The position numbers and the translations under genes are program-made. Under the pieces are notes generated by a model. It was not told the DNA's origin and made no database searches. It saw only the letters and a list, made by a program, of their open reading frames with translations. From positions 806,001-870,000 of the forward strand of contig NZ_JACHMO010000001.1 in NCBI RefSeq assembly GCF_014205015.1: 64,000 nucleotides of DNA, read 5' to 3'. How positions within the stretch are numbered: position 1 is the first letter of the stretch; each line of letters opens with the position of its first letter. Source of the DNA: Saccharothrix ecbatanensis. Lineage in GTDB: Bacteria > Actinomycetota > Actinomycetes > Mycobacteriales > Pseudonocardiaceae. Below, piece by piece: positions 6,685-14,887 of this stretch.

Positions 6685-9603
6685 TCACCGGCAGGTGCGC
6701 GCTTGGTAGGGGGCTGCGAGGTCGACCGTCCGCGGCTCGCCGTCGACCGTCGCGGACGCGGTGACCGCTGCCGAACCCGCCGGCACGTCCCGCTCACCGG
6801 TCGTGAACGGGTGGGAACGGGTCCTGCCCGGCCTGACGTCGTGGAAGGACTTCGTCCCGTACGGCGTTTCGACCGAGACGTCCACCGGTACCGCTTCGTG
6901 GTTGGTGACCTCGACGGTGAGCGCCACGTTCGGTCCCGTGCAGCGGGTCTGCGCCGACGCCGACACCGCCACCGGGAACCTGGCCACGCCGAGCCGGGCC
7001 AGTTCCAGGCTCAACGCCCGTTCCGGTGCGTCGACCTGGTTCTGCGTGCCCGCCCGCGTCGTCCGCGCCTCCTCGGCCTTCCTCAACGCCGCGCGCATCG
7101 CGGCCCACGTGTCGGCGGGGTAGTGGTGCTCGTTGAGGGTGCGCGCGTGTGCGATCGCGGCGTCCAGCGCGGCGGTGCCGAGCGGCTTGCCTTCCGCCGT
7201 GAGGGTGTCGCTGAGCAGGAAGTGGTCGAAGTCGACGTTCCCGCCGGCCTGTCGTGTCGCGTAGTCGAACAGTCCCCACCGGTGGCCCATGAAGTGGGCG
7301 AGGCTGCCGTCCAACGTCTGCGGTCCGACGCGATCACCGAGCTTGTGCCACGCGAGCCCGTCCAGGCTGTAGTAGAACGTCGTCCAGCCCTGCCCGGTCG
7401 GCGCGTCGAACTCCACGTCGCCCTTGAGGTGGACCACGGTGGCGTCGCCGAGCGGGACCTCGGTGCCGGGCACGAAGCGCTCAGCGGTCGCCTGGTCGAA
7501 CGTGACCGGGAACGGCTGCACCCGGTTGACCACCCCGAGGGTGTTCCGCCCGTCCACCCGCTTCACCGCGACGTAGGAGAAGCCGCGGTTGTACATCGCC
7601 AGGCCCGCGACGTCGCCGTTCTTCATCCCGGCGAAGTCGAGCTTCGTCTCCGCCGAGCCCTTGGGGCCGAAGGTCCGCTGCGACAGCGTGTTGCGTGCTT
7701 CCTCGAACCACGTCAGCTCGGCCCGGTTCGACAGCTTGGTGTAGACGTAGTCGCCGGTGACGACCTTGCCGGTGGTGAGCCGCAGCCAGCCGTCGCGGTC
7801 GGTCAGCGACCAGTGGCGGTTGTCCGGGGCGTGGTTCCACTGCCAGGTCATGTCCAGCCGGGAGCCGTTGGGCGCGATCTCCGCCTCGGTCGGGTGCTCG
7901 GTGGTCACGGGCTGCCCGACGACCGAGACGTCGTCCAGCAGGTACTCCACGCTCGATGACGGCGGCTGCGGGTTCCCCCACGGGGTCTCGACCGCGAACT
8001 TCACCTTGGCTGTGTCGGCCGTGCTCGGCACGGTGTACCGGCCGGAGACCGTAGTCCACCGGCCTGCCGGGACGTCACCGGATGCCATCACCTGCACGCC
8101 CGAACCCCAGTCCACGACGAGGTTGAACCGCACGTTCGCCGGTCCCGCCGAGTACTTGACCTTCGCCGACACCGCGTACGTCACGCCGCGCTGCAACACG
8201 CCGTCCAGGGACTGGTTGGGGCCCGACCCGTTGACCGTCCGGTTGCCCACCTTCAGCGCCGCCGACCCGGCGGCCGGATCGGCGCCGTCCAACGCCAACT
8301 GCGCGCCGAACTGACCCGCCCACGGCGACACCGCGCCGGACTCGAAGCCGGGGTTGCGCACCAACTCCACGCCGAGCAGTGACTCGTCGACGTCCGGCGG
8401 GGACGGGATGGTCCACTTCTCGTCCATGTACGCCTTGTGCGGCGCGTCGTTGGCGAAGTCGTCGGAGGTGACGAGGCTCTTCTGCCGCTCCAGCCTTTCC
8501 TGCGCGGGGCTGAGCCTGATCGGCTTGTCGAACACCCCGTTCACCGGCACCACGCCGTTGTCGCCGAAGGTCGGCCAGCCGTCCTGCCACGTGGCGGGGA
8601 TGAGGGCCGGGATGCGGCCGACCGGGAACGAGTCGCGGAAGAACATGCCGTGCCAGTCGGTCCGGCCGCCGTCACGGGCGATCGGCACGAGGCTGCCCTG
8701 CGCGAACCCGTTCGAGTTCAGCGCGCCGCGGGCCTGGTACGGGTTGCTGCCGTCGGCCGTCGCGTACCGCCCGAGCAGGTGGGGCGAGCGGAACAGGACC
8801 ACCTGGCGACCCTGGCCCGGCGGCCAGGTGATGATCACGACGTAGTAGTGCCCGTCGATGTACTGCACCTGGGCGCCCTCGAACAGCCCGCCCAGGAACG
8901 GGGAACCGGGGTGGTCGGCGGGCCGCAGGATGTTCGGGTACTCCGCCACCACGCGCGTCAGGTCGCCGTCCAGCTTGACCGCACTGGTCGACCCCGACCC
9001 GTAGAAGATGTAGGGCGTGCCGCCGTCCCGCTCGTCGAAGTACAGCGACGGGTCGTGGAACGCCCGCCCCAGCGGCAGCCGGGTCCACGCGCCGTCCTCG
9101 ATGTCGTCGGTGGTGTAGATGTAGGAGCCGCCGAGGTTGTTGGTGTTGAAGGCGACGTAGAACTTCCCGGCGTGGTAGCGCAGCGACGACGCCCACTGGC
9201 CCTGGCCGTAGGAGTTCTGGCCGTTGCGCAGCGAGAACGAGTCCCCGACGCCCAACCGGTCGAACACGTGGTTGACGATCTCCCAGTTGACGAGGTCGTA
9301 CGACTTCATGATCGGCGCGCCGGGGCTCAGGTGCATCGTCGTGCTGATCATGTAGTAGACGTCGCGGCCCTCGTCGTTCTCCGCCGCGGGCACGCGCTCC
9401 ACGCTGACGTCCGGCACGTCCGAGCCGAGCAGCGGAACGGAGTACGTCCCGTCCCCCTGGTCGGTGGACGTGTACGAGGACGCGGGCTGCCACCCGTCGG
9501 CGGCTTGGCCCGGTGGGCCGGTCGAGGCGAGGGTGGCGCCGACCAGGGCGATCGTCGTGACAGCGGGCCAGAGCCTCGGGCGGCGGTGAGCGGGCGAGGG
9601 CAT
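6685..9603 (-). CDS. Large secreted GH43 protein with CBM4/9-like, beta-sandwich and FIVAR-like modules
   Basis: This 972-residue secreted enzyme has a signal peptide ending near GPPGQAA. A GH43 propeller spans about 45-380: DVPDVSVERVP in place of the usual N-terminal motif, AFHDPSLYFD and GLFEGAQVQY with the likely acid Glu. A CBM4/9-like module follows (ELVRNPGFESGAVSPW, about 410-560). Next is the GH43 C-terminal sandwich (about 580-790), then a FIVAR-like helical segment (ARTLNEHHYPADTWAAMRAA). The last ~90 residues are the same Cys-flanked domain as in the next gene. GGGGAG precedes the ATG at 9603. It is the first gene of the two-gene operon. Substrate is likely arabinoxylan or arabinan side chains, by family and context. 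Confidence 0.85.
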   Translation of the reverse strand: MPSPAHRRPRLWPAVTTIALVGATLASTGPPGQAADGWQPASSYTSTDQGDGTYSVPLLGSDVPDVSVERVPAAENDEGRDVYYMISTTMHLSPGAPIMKSYDLVNWEIVNHVFDRLGVGDSFSLRNGQNSYGQGQWASSLRYHAGKFYVAFNTNNLGGSYIYTTDDIEDGAWTRLPLGRAFHDPSLYFDERDGGTPYIFYGSGSTSAVKLDGDLTRVVAEYPNILRPADHPGSPFLGGLFEGAQVQYIDGHYYVVIITWPPGQGRQVVLFRSPHLLGRYATADGSNPYQARGALNSNGFAQGSLVPIARDGGRTDWHGMFFRDSFPVGRIPALIPATWQDGWPTFGDNGVVPVNGVFDKPIRLSPAQERLERQKSLVTSDDFANDAPHKAYMDEKWTIPSPPDVDESLLGVELVRNPGFESGAVSPWAGQFGAQLALDGADPAAGSAALKVGNRTVNGSGPNQSLDGVLQRGVTYAVSAKVKYSAGPANVRFNLVVDWGSGVQVMASGDVPAGRWTTVSGRYTVPSTADTAKVKFAVETPWGNPQPPSSSVEYLLDDVSVVGQPVTTEHPTEAEIAPNGSRLDMTWQWNHAPDNRHWSLTDRDGWLRLTTGKVVTGDYVYTKLSNRAELTWFEEARNTLSQRTFGPKGSAETKLDFAGMKNGDVAGLAMYNRGFSYVAVKRVDGRNTLGVVNRVQPFPVTFDQATAERFVPGTEVPLGDATVVHLKGDVEFDAPTGQGWTTFYYSLDGLAWHKLGDRVGPQTLDGSLAHFMGHRWGLFDYATRQAGGNVDFDHFLLSDTLTAEGKPLGTAALDAAIAHARTLNEHHYPADTWAAMRAALRKAEEARTTRAGTQNQVDAPERALSLELARLGVARFPVAVSASAQTRCTGPNVALTVEVTNHEAVPVDVSVETPYGTKSFHDVRPGRTRSHPFTTGERDVPAGSAAVTASATVDGEPRTVDLAAPYQARTCR

Positions 9604-9717
9604 GGACGACTCCCCATTGCGGCTGAGGTGGTGTGATCGTTAACAGAAGGCGCGCGGCTAATGCGGGTGAGGTTCTGCAGCGGCCGGAGTCGGCGGTGTG
9701 AACTTCCTGTGGCGACA

Positions 9718-9746
9718 GTGTTAGCGATAACACAAATGGGTGTCAA
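9718..9746 (-). promoter_or_regulatory. Promoter with overlapping AraR-like LacI operator for the GH43 operon
   Basis: On the minus strand TTGACA (9746-9741) and TAACAC (9723-9718) are 17 bp apart. The perfect palindrome GTGTTA-GCGA-TAACAC (9718-9733) covers the -10 and part of the spacer. The core GTTAGCGATAAC is repeated at 11051-11063. It resembles the GTTAGCGCTAAC operators described for LacI-type arabinose regulators (AraR) of actinomycetes. The adjacent divergent LacI gene is the likely binder. Confidence 0.7.
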
Positions 9747-9770
9747 CGGTCGGTCGCCGCTAAAAATAAA

Positions 9771-9785
9771 GCTAAAAACTTTAGC
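9771..9785. promoter_or_regulatory. Inverted repeat in the divergent GH43/LacI gap
   Basis: GCTAAA-AAC-TTTAGC is a perfect 6-bp-arm inverted repeat. A related GCTAAAA lies at 9760-9765 and another at 9804-9809, inside the LacI promoter spacer. The AT-rich stretch stands out from the high-GC background. It could be an extra operator half-site cluster. Confidence 0.4.
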
Positions 9786-9796
9786 GCCCGCCCGCG

Positions 9797-9826
9797 TTGA
9801 CGGGCTAAAAGAGACGTGACTACATT
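9797..9826 (+). promoter_or_regulatory. Putative promoter of the LacI-family regulator gene
   Basis: TTGACG (9797-9802) and TACATT (9821-9826) are separated by 18 bp. They lie 33 bp before the CGAAA-type operator at 9859 and about 110 bp before the regulator start. Confidence 0.45.
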
Positions 9827-9858
9827 GACGTGCTGGTCACCGTCGATCGGCTGCTAAG

Positions 9859-9871
9859 TCGAAACTTTCGG
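9859..9871. promoter_or_regulatory. Xylan-type LacI operator, TCGAAACTTTCGG
   Basis: The site reads TCGAAACTTTCGG. Its relatives occur at 10986-10997, 17974-17985 and 18065-18075. CGAAA...TTTCG dyads are known cis elements of Streptomyces xylanase and beta-xylosidase genes (BxlR-type control). Here it lies between the promoter and start of the LacI gene. Confidence 0.6.
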
Positions 9872-9936
9872 TTGCGGACGACCACCCACGGGCCGAGTGG
9901 TTGCCGCGACGCCCGCGGCACGCGGGCGCCGCGCAG

Positions 9937-10965
9937 ATGGGGACGGTAGTGGGGAACAGGACAACCGGCGCTCCCGCGATGACAGACGTCGCCCGGCTCG
10001 CCGGGGTCTCGCAGCAGACGGTGTCGCGGGTGCTCAACGGGCATCCGTACGTCCAGGAGCAGACGCGCATGCGGGTCCTGGCGGCGATCGAGGAGTTGGG
10101 GTACCGCCCGAACCGGGTCGCCCGCACACTGGTGACGGGCCGCTCGCAGCTGATCGGCGTGGTGGCCCAGAACACGACCTTGTGCGGGCCGTCCTCGTTG
10201 TTGGCCGCGTTCGAGCAGGTCGCGGCGCACGCCGGGTTCGTGGTCACCACGCACCGGGCGAACGTGCTGGACCGCGAGTCGATCACCACGGCCCTGGAGC
10301 GGCACCGGGACGAGCGGGTGGCCGGCATCGTCGTCATCGCGCCCACGACCTCGGCGCACGACGCGGTCGACACCGTTCCCGCCAACGTGCCGCTGGTGAT
10401 GGTGGACGGCGATTCGCGGCGCACCACCGCGTCGGCGACCGTCGACCAGGCGGCGGGCGCCGTCGCGGCGACCCGGCACCTGTTGGAGGCTGGCCACCGC
10501 ACGGTGTGGCACGTGTCGGGTCCGCCGGACTGGTTCGACAGCGCCGGTCGGATCGAGGGCTGGCGGTCGGCGCTGGAGTCCGCGGGCGCGGAGGTGCCGC
10601 CGGTCGTGTCGGCCGACTGGAGCGCCGCCGCCGGGTACCGCTCGGGCCTGATGCTGGCGCGGATGCCGGAGGTCACGGCGATCTTCGCGGCCAACGACCA
10701 CCTGGCGCTGGGCATCCTGCGGGCGATGAGCGAGCGCGGCAGGCGCGTGCCGCACGACGTGAGCGTGGTCGGCTTCGACGACGTGCCCGAGGCGGCCTAC
10801 TTCATCCCGCCGTTGACCACGGTCCGGCCGGACTTCGACGCCGTCGCCCGGGACGCCCTGGAACTGCTGATGGCGCAGATCGACGGGAGCTCGGTCGCCG
10901 GGATGCGGCGCACCTCCACCCCGACGCTCGTGGCCCGGGACAGCGTGCGACCGCCCCCTGGGTGA
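9937..10965 (+). CDS. LacI-family transcriptional regulator (AraR-like by operator context)
   Basis: The HTH (MTDVARLAGVSQQTVSRVLN) and hinge (GYRPNRVARTLVTGRS) are canonical, followed by a periplasmic-binding-protein fold ending in PHDVSVVGFDDVPEA. Length is about 342 residues from the ATG at 9937; GTG 9949 or ATG 9979 are alternatives, the latter lying right at the HTH. It is divergent from the GH43 operon whose promoter carries a GTGTTAGCGATAACAC palindrome. The second copy of that core lies 86 bp after this gene. Autoregulation and control of the arabinofuranosidase-type genes, relieved by arabinose or arabino-oligosaccharide, are inferred. Confidence 0.88.
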   Translation: MGTVVGNRTTGAPAMTDVARLAGVSQQTVSRVLNGHPYVQEQTRMRVLAAIEELGYRPNRVARTLVTGRSQLIGVVAQNTTLCGPSSLLAAFEQVAAHAGFVVTTHRANVLDRESITTALERHRDERVAGIVVIAPTTSAHDAVDTVPANVPLVMVDGDSRRTTASATVDQAAGAVAATRHLLEAGHRTVWHVSGPPDWFDSAGRIEGWRSALESAGAEVPPVVSADWSAAAGYRSGLMLARMPEVTAIFAANDHLALGILRAMSERGRRVPHDVSVVGFDDVPEAAYFIPPLTTVRPDFDAVARDALELLMAQIDGSSVAGMRRTSTPTLVARDSVRPPPG

Positions 10966-10985
10966 CGATCGTCCACGGGTTTCCG

Positions 10986-10997
10986 CGAAAACTTTCG
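10986..10997. promoter_or_regulatory. CGAAA-type LacI operator, CGAAAACTTTCG
   Basis: CGAAAACTTTCG shares AAACTTTCG with the 9859 site. It lies 21 bp after the LacI stop and upstream of the GH9 gene. Confidence 0.5.
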
Positions 10998-11050
10998 AGC
11001 CGGTTTGCCTGGCGTCAGTCTCGGGCCGATCCGGTCCAGGCGCGGTCGAA

Positions 11051-11063
11051 GTTAGCGATAACA
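11051..11063. promoter_or_regulatory. Second AraR-like operator, GTTAGCGATAACA
   Basis: GTTAGCGATAACA repeats the core of the 9718-9733 palindrome exactly. Two identical sites about 1.33 kb apart, on either side of the LacI gene, could allow DNA looping as in other LacI systems. Confidence 0.6.
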
Positions 11064-11159
11064 TCCGCCATTTCCGCTGATTGGACTGCGGTCGCCAGGA
11101 GAGGCGGCGACGGCCGTCGACGTCCTTTTGTTGTGCTCGAATTCTTTGACGTTACCGCC

Positions 11160-11173
11160 TGGGAGCGTTCCCA
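11160..11173. promoter_or_regulatory. CebR-type operator 1, TGGGAGCGTTCCCA
   Basis: TGGGAGCGTTCCCA differs by one base from the 14-bp CebR palindrome TGGGAGCGCTCCCA known from Streptomyces cellulose and cello-oligosaccharide genes. It lies 175 bp before the GH9 start. Confidence 0.8.
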
Positions 11174-11260
11174 GGGTTCGTTGCGAAATTTTCTCGCTGT
11201 GGAGAGAACGTTGACCAGAACACGCCTGGTGGTTCACCATCAGAGCCGAAGGCGCTCTTC

Positions 11261-11274
11261 TGGGAGCGCTCCCG
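11261..11274. promoter_or_regulatory. CebR-type operator 2, TGGGAGCGCTCCCG
   Basis: TGGGAGCGCTCCCG matches the CebR consensus at 13 of 14 positions and lies 74 bp before the GH9 start. CebR releases its sites on cellobiose or cellotriose. No cebR gene is in this window, so the regulator must be encoded elsewhere. Confidence 0.85.
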
Positions 11275-11347
11275 GTCCGCAACACTGTCGTTCTGGATCG
11301 AGAACGTGTCGGCCAGGGTGGCGGCGTGATCCAAGGAGGATCTGTCC

Positions 11348-13744
11348 GTGCGCACTCATCAACTTCACCGCGGGGTGGCGTTAGCGGCGGCTCTGGTGTT
11401 GGCCGCCGCCACCCTGACGCCGTCCGCCGCACTGGCGGCTCCCGATGCCGGCCCCGCGGTCAAGGTCAACCAGGTCGCCTACGTGCCCGGCCTGCCTAAG
11501 CAGGCCACGGTGGTCAACGGCTCGGCCTCGCCCGCCGCATGGACGCTGCGCAACGCCTCCGGTGCGACCGTGGCCTCCGGGCAGACCAGCGTGCGCGGCG
11601 CGGACGCGCTGTCGGGCGACAGCGTGCACATCGTCGACTTCTCGTCGTTCGACACGCCCGGCACCGGCTACGTGCTGTCGGTGGCGGGGGCGAACAGCAG
11701 CCCGTTCGACATCTCGGCCGATCCGCTCAAGCGCCTGCGGTACGACGCCCTGGCGTTCTTCTACCACCAGCGCAGCGGCACGCCGATCAAGGCCGAGTAC
11801 GTCGGCTCGCAGCACGCGCGGTCCGCCGGGCACCTCAACGTGGCCCCGAACAGGGGCGACAACGCGGTGCCGTGCCGGGTGTCGTGCGGCTACACGTCCG
11901 ACGTGCGTGGTGGCTGGTACGACGCGGGCGACCACGGCAAGTACGGCGTGGACACCGGTATCGCGGCCTGGCAGCTGATCAACGAGTACGAGCGCACCCT
12001 GCACGTGAACGGCGCCGACCGGGCCGCCCTGGGCGATGGCAAGCTCGCGATCCCCGAGCGCGGCAACGGTGTGCCCGACATCCTCGACGAGGCCCGGTGG
12101 GGCGTCGAGTTCCTGATGAAGATGCAGGTCCCCGAGGGACGCGCGGACGCGGGAATGGTGCGGCACAAGGTCAGCGACGAGAACTGGACCGCCCTGCCGA
12201 TGCGCCCCGACCAGGACCCGCAACCGCGCCTGCTGTCGGCCGTGACAACGGCCTCCACGCTCAACCTTGCCGCCGTGGCCGCGCAGGCCGCACGGGTGTG
12301 GCGCAACATTGACGCGGACTTCGCTTCCCGGGCCCTGACCGCCGCGCAGCGCGCCTACACCGCGGCCAAGGCCAACCCGACGCGCTACGCCGACTCCAAC
12401 GACGGCAACGGTGGCGGCACGTACGTCGACAACAACGTGACCGACGAGTTCTTCTGGGCCGCGGCGGAGCTGTTCACCACCACCGGTTCCAGCGGCTACC
12501 GCGGTGACGTGACCGGGTCGTCCTTCTTCCGGGGCAAGGGGTTCGACCAGGGCGGGTTCGACTGGTGGTGGACCGCGGGACTGGGTGACACGACGTTGGC
12601 GATGGTGCCCAACGGCCTGTCGGCCTCGGACGTGTCGGCCACCCGCGCGGCGTTCGCCTCCTACGGCGACAAGTTGCTCAACCAGGCGTCGACCCAGGGT
12701 TACCCGGCGCCCGCGAGCGGCTACTACTGGGGTTCCAACGGCGTGGTCGCCAACGCGGCGAACGTGCTGGCGCTGGCGCACGACTTCACCGGCCAGGCCA
12801 AGTACCGGACCGGCGTGTACCAGACGTTGGACTACCTGTTCGGGCGCAACCCGTTCAACCACTCCTACGTGACCGGCTACGGCGAGCGCGCCACCCGCAA
12901 CTCGCACCACCGGTTCTGGGCCAACCAGCTGGACCCGTCGCTGCCGATCCCGCCGGCCGGGTTGCTGGCGGGCGGCCCCAACGTCGACCTCCAGGACCCG
13001 GTCGCACAGCAGCAGTTGGCGGGCTGCAAGCCCCAGAAGTGCTACCTGGACGACATCAACGCCTGGTCGGTCAACGAGGTGGCGCTGAACTGGAACGCCG
13101 CGCTGGCGTGGCTTTCGGCGTGGGCGGCGGAGAAGGCAGGCCCCGGCTCGCCCGTGGACACGACCGCCCCCAGTACGCCGTCGGGCCTGACCGCGTCGGT
13201 CTCGGGCGGCTCGGTGTCGCTGTCGTGGGGAGCCTCGACCGATGACGTGGGCGTGACCGGCTACGACGTCCTGCGCGCCACCGGCTCGTCCGGCACGTTC
13301 ACGCAGGTCGGTTCCGCGTCGGGCACGTCCCACACCGACAACGGCCTGAGCGCGGGCAGCTACCGGTACCAGGTGCGGGCGCGGGACGCGGCGGGTAACA
13401 CGTCCTCCGCATCGGCCGAGGTCTCGGTGACCGTGCAGGGCGGCGGGGTCGGCTGCACCGTCGTCGCCACGACCCAGAGCCAGTGGGGCACCGGTTACGT
13501 CATGCAACCGGTGCGGGTCACCAACACCGGGGCGTCGGCGATCACGTGGACCGTGACGTTCACCCTGCCGTCCGGGCACTCGGTGCTCGGGTCGTGGAAC
13601 GCGGGGGTGTCCACCAACGGCCAGACCGTGACCGCGCGGGCCATCCGCACGCTGGCGCCAGGGGCGACGGCCGAGTTCGGGTTCCAGGCGGCACGCCCCA
13701 ACGGCAACACCGCACTGCCCTCGGGCTACACCTGCACGGGCTGA
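11348..13744 (+). CDS. Secreted GH9 cellulase with N-terminal Ig-like, FN3 and CBM2 modules
   Basis: The 798-residue enzyme has a signal peptide (to about residue 31) and an N-terminal Ig-like cellulase domain (VKVNQVAYVPGLPKQA, about 37-122). The GH9 (alpha/alpha)6 barrel covers about 128-595. Catalytic Asp192 and Asp195 lie in WYDAGDHGKYG, the HHRFWA signature is present, and the acid Glu577 is in SVNEVALNWNAAL. An FN3 module (TAPSTPSGLTASVSGGSVSL) and a C-terminal CBM2 follow. The GTG at 11348 is supported by AAGGAGG 6 nt upstream. This architecture is that of endo- or processive endoglucanases. Two CebR-like operators indicate cello-oligosaccharide induction. The gene is convergent with a LacI gene only 7 bp away. 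Confidence 0.93.
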   Translation: MRTHQLHRGVALAAALVLAAATLTPSAALAAPDAGPAVKVNQVAYVPGLPKQATVVNGSASPAAWTLRNASGATVASGQTSVRGADALSGDSVHIVDFSSFDTPGTGYVLSVAGANSSPFDISADPLKRLRYDALAFFYHQRSGTPIKAEYVGSQHARSAGHLNVAPNRGDNAVPCRVSCGYTSDVRGGWYDAGDHGKYGVDTGIAAWQLINEYERTLHVNGADRAALGDGKLAIPERGNGVPDILDEARWGVEFLMKMQVPEGRADAGMVRHKVSDENWTALPMRPDQDPQPRLLSAVTTASTLNLAAVAAQAARVWRNIDADFASRALTAAQRAYTAAKANPTRYADSNDGNGGGTYVDNNVTDEFFWAAAELFTTTGSSGYRGDVTGSSFFRGKGFDQGGFDWWWTAGLGDTTLAMVPNGLSASDVSATRAAFASYGDKLLNQASTQGYPAPASGYYWGSNGVVANAANVLALAHDFTGQAKYRTGVYQTLDYLFGRNPFNHSYVTGYGERATRNSHHRFWANQLDPSLPIPPAGLLAGGPNVDLQDPVAQQQLAGCKPQKCYLDDINAWSVNEVALNWNAALAWLSAWAAEKAGPGSPVDTTAPSTPSGLTASVSGGSVSLSWGASTDDVGVTGYDVLRATGSSGTFTQVGSASGTSHTDNGLSAGSYRYQVRARDAAGNTSSASAEVSVTVQGGGVGCTVVATTQSQWGTGYVMQPVRVTNTGASAITWTVTFTLPSGHSVLGSWNAGVSTNGQTVTARAIRTLAPGATAEFGFQAARPNGNTALPSGYTCTG

Positions 13745-13751
13745 CGCCGGG

Positions 13752-14768
13752 TCACGGCGGCGGCGCGGTGCTGCCCCGGACGACGAGCTTCGTCGGCAAC
13801 TCGACGCGGTCGTTGTCCGGCTCACCGCCCGCCGCCATGGTCAGGAGCATCCCGGCGGCCTCCGCACCCATGCGCCGCAACGGCTGCCGCACGGTCGTCA
13901 GCGGGGGATCGGACCACTGGGTGAACGCCAGGTCGTCGAAGCCGACCACGCTCAGGTCGTGCGGGATGCGCAGGCCCGCCTCGCGCGCGGCGTCGTAGAC
14001 ACCCAGGGCTTGCAGGTCGTTGGCGGCGAAGACGGCGGTGGGCCGGCTGGGCAGGCGCAGCAACTCGCGCGCGGCGTCCCGGCCGCCGTCGTGGTACAGC
14101 GGCGCGGTCCGCACGAGCTTGCGGTCCTGCGGCACGCCGGCCGCGTCGAGGGCCGCGCGGTAGCCGTCCAGGCGGGCGCGGCAGCACAGGAACTCCGACG
14201 GGCCGTTGACCATCGCGATGCGGCGGTGACCGAGCCCGATCAGGTGACGGGTGGCGACCAGGCCGCCGTTCCAGTTCGTGGCGCCCACCGACGGGATCGA
14301 GTGGGTCGGCTCACCGGTGGGGTCGAGCGCGACCAGCGGGATGGCGCGGCTGCCGAGCTGCGCCAACTGGGCCTCGCTGAACTCGGCGGAGACCGCGATG
14401 ACACCGACGGGTCGGCGGGCCAGCATCTGCCGCGCCCACGCGCTCTCCGGGGTGTGGCCGCCCTGCATCTCGGTCAGCGTCACGGCCAGGCCGTCCGGGC
14501 GGACCGCCTCCTCGACCCCGCGGATGATCTCCAACGCCCACAGGCTGTCCAGCGACTGGAAGACCACCTCGACGATCGGGACCGCCTCGATCTTCTCGCT
14601 CTTCTGGAAGCCGTGCTCGCGGATCAACTCCTCGATGCGCCGGCGCGTCCCATCGGACACGCCCGGCCGCCCGTGGATCACCTTCGACACGGTCGAAGCG
14701 GACACCCCGGCCAGGTCCGCGATCCAGGAGACCCGCACCTCACCGCCCGCGCGCCCGTCCGCAGCCAC
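13752..14768 (-). CDS. LacI-family transcriptional regulator
   Basis: The 338-residue protein has an N-terminal HTH (SWIADLAGVSASTVSKVIHG) and a LacI effector-binding domain with NWNGGLVATRHLIGLGHRRI and PHDLSVVGFDDLAF. It is a close paralogue of the regulator at 16909-17943 (same GHRRIA, DGYRAALDA and TRHL blocks), and both differ from the one at 9937. Its HTH sequence suggests the CGAAA-type operator, as for BxlR-like xylan regulators; this is inference. It is convergent with the GH9 gene and lies 119 bp downstream of a kinase gene on the same strand, with no clear promoter of its own seen. Confidence 0.88.
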   Translation of the reverse strand: MAADGRAGGEVRVSWIADLAGVSASTVSKVIHGRPGVSDGTRRRIEELIREHGFQKSEKIEAVPIVEVVFQSLDSLWALEIIRGVEEAVRPDGLAVTLTEMQGGHTPESAWARQMLARRPVGVIAVSAEFSEAQLAQLGSRAIPLVALDPTGEPTHSIPSVGATNWNGGLVATRHLIGLGHRRIAMVNGPSEFLCCRARLDGYRAALDAAGVPQDRKLVRTAPLYHDGGRDAARELLRLPSRPTAVFAANDLQALGVYDAAREAGLRIPHDLSVVGFDDLAFTQWSDPPLTTVRQPLRRMGAEAAGMLLTMAAGGEPDNDRVELPTKLVVRGSTAPPP

Positions 14769-14887
14769 GAACGGCAGCCTACGCGAAGCAGCGCGGGCCG
14801 CCGATCATGAGGCGACCGCCGACGTCTGGCCGGTGTCGGACCACTAACCCGGGACGTCGAAGGTCGCCGTCGTGTGTCAGGTACGGG

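Larger units (their letters stand above)
10966..11347 (+). promoter_or_regulatory. Long multi-operator leader of the GH9 cellulase gene
   Basis: This 382-bp gap has no gene. It carries at least four operator-like dyads of three classes (listed separately), a TTGACC hexamer at 11211, and an AAGGAGG ribosome site at 11335-11341 just before the GTG at 11348. Base composition is less GC-rich than the flanking genes. Confidence 0.6.

Noticed and set aside
13745..13751. Possible terminator between the GH9 and LacI genes
   Set aside because: Only 7 bp separate the stops and no stem could be seen.
11381..13825. An 814-codon open frame antisense to the GH9 gene
   Set aside because: High-GC antisense artefact; the GH9 reading explains every conserved residue.
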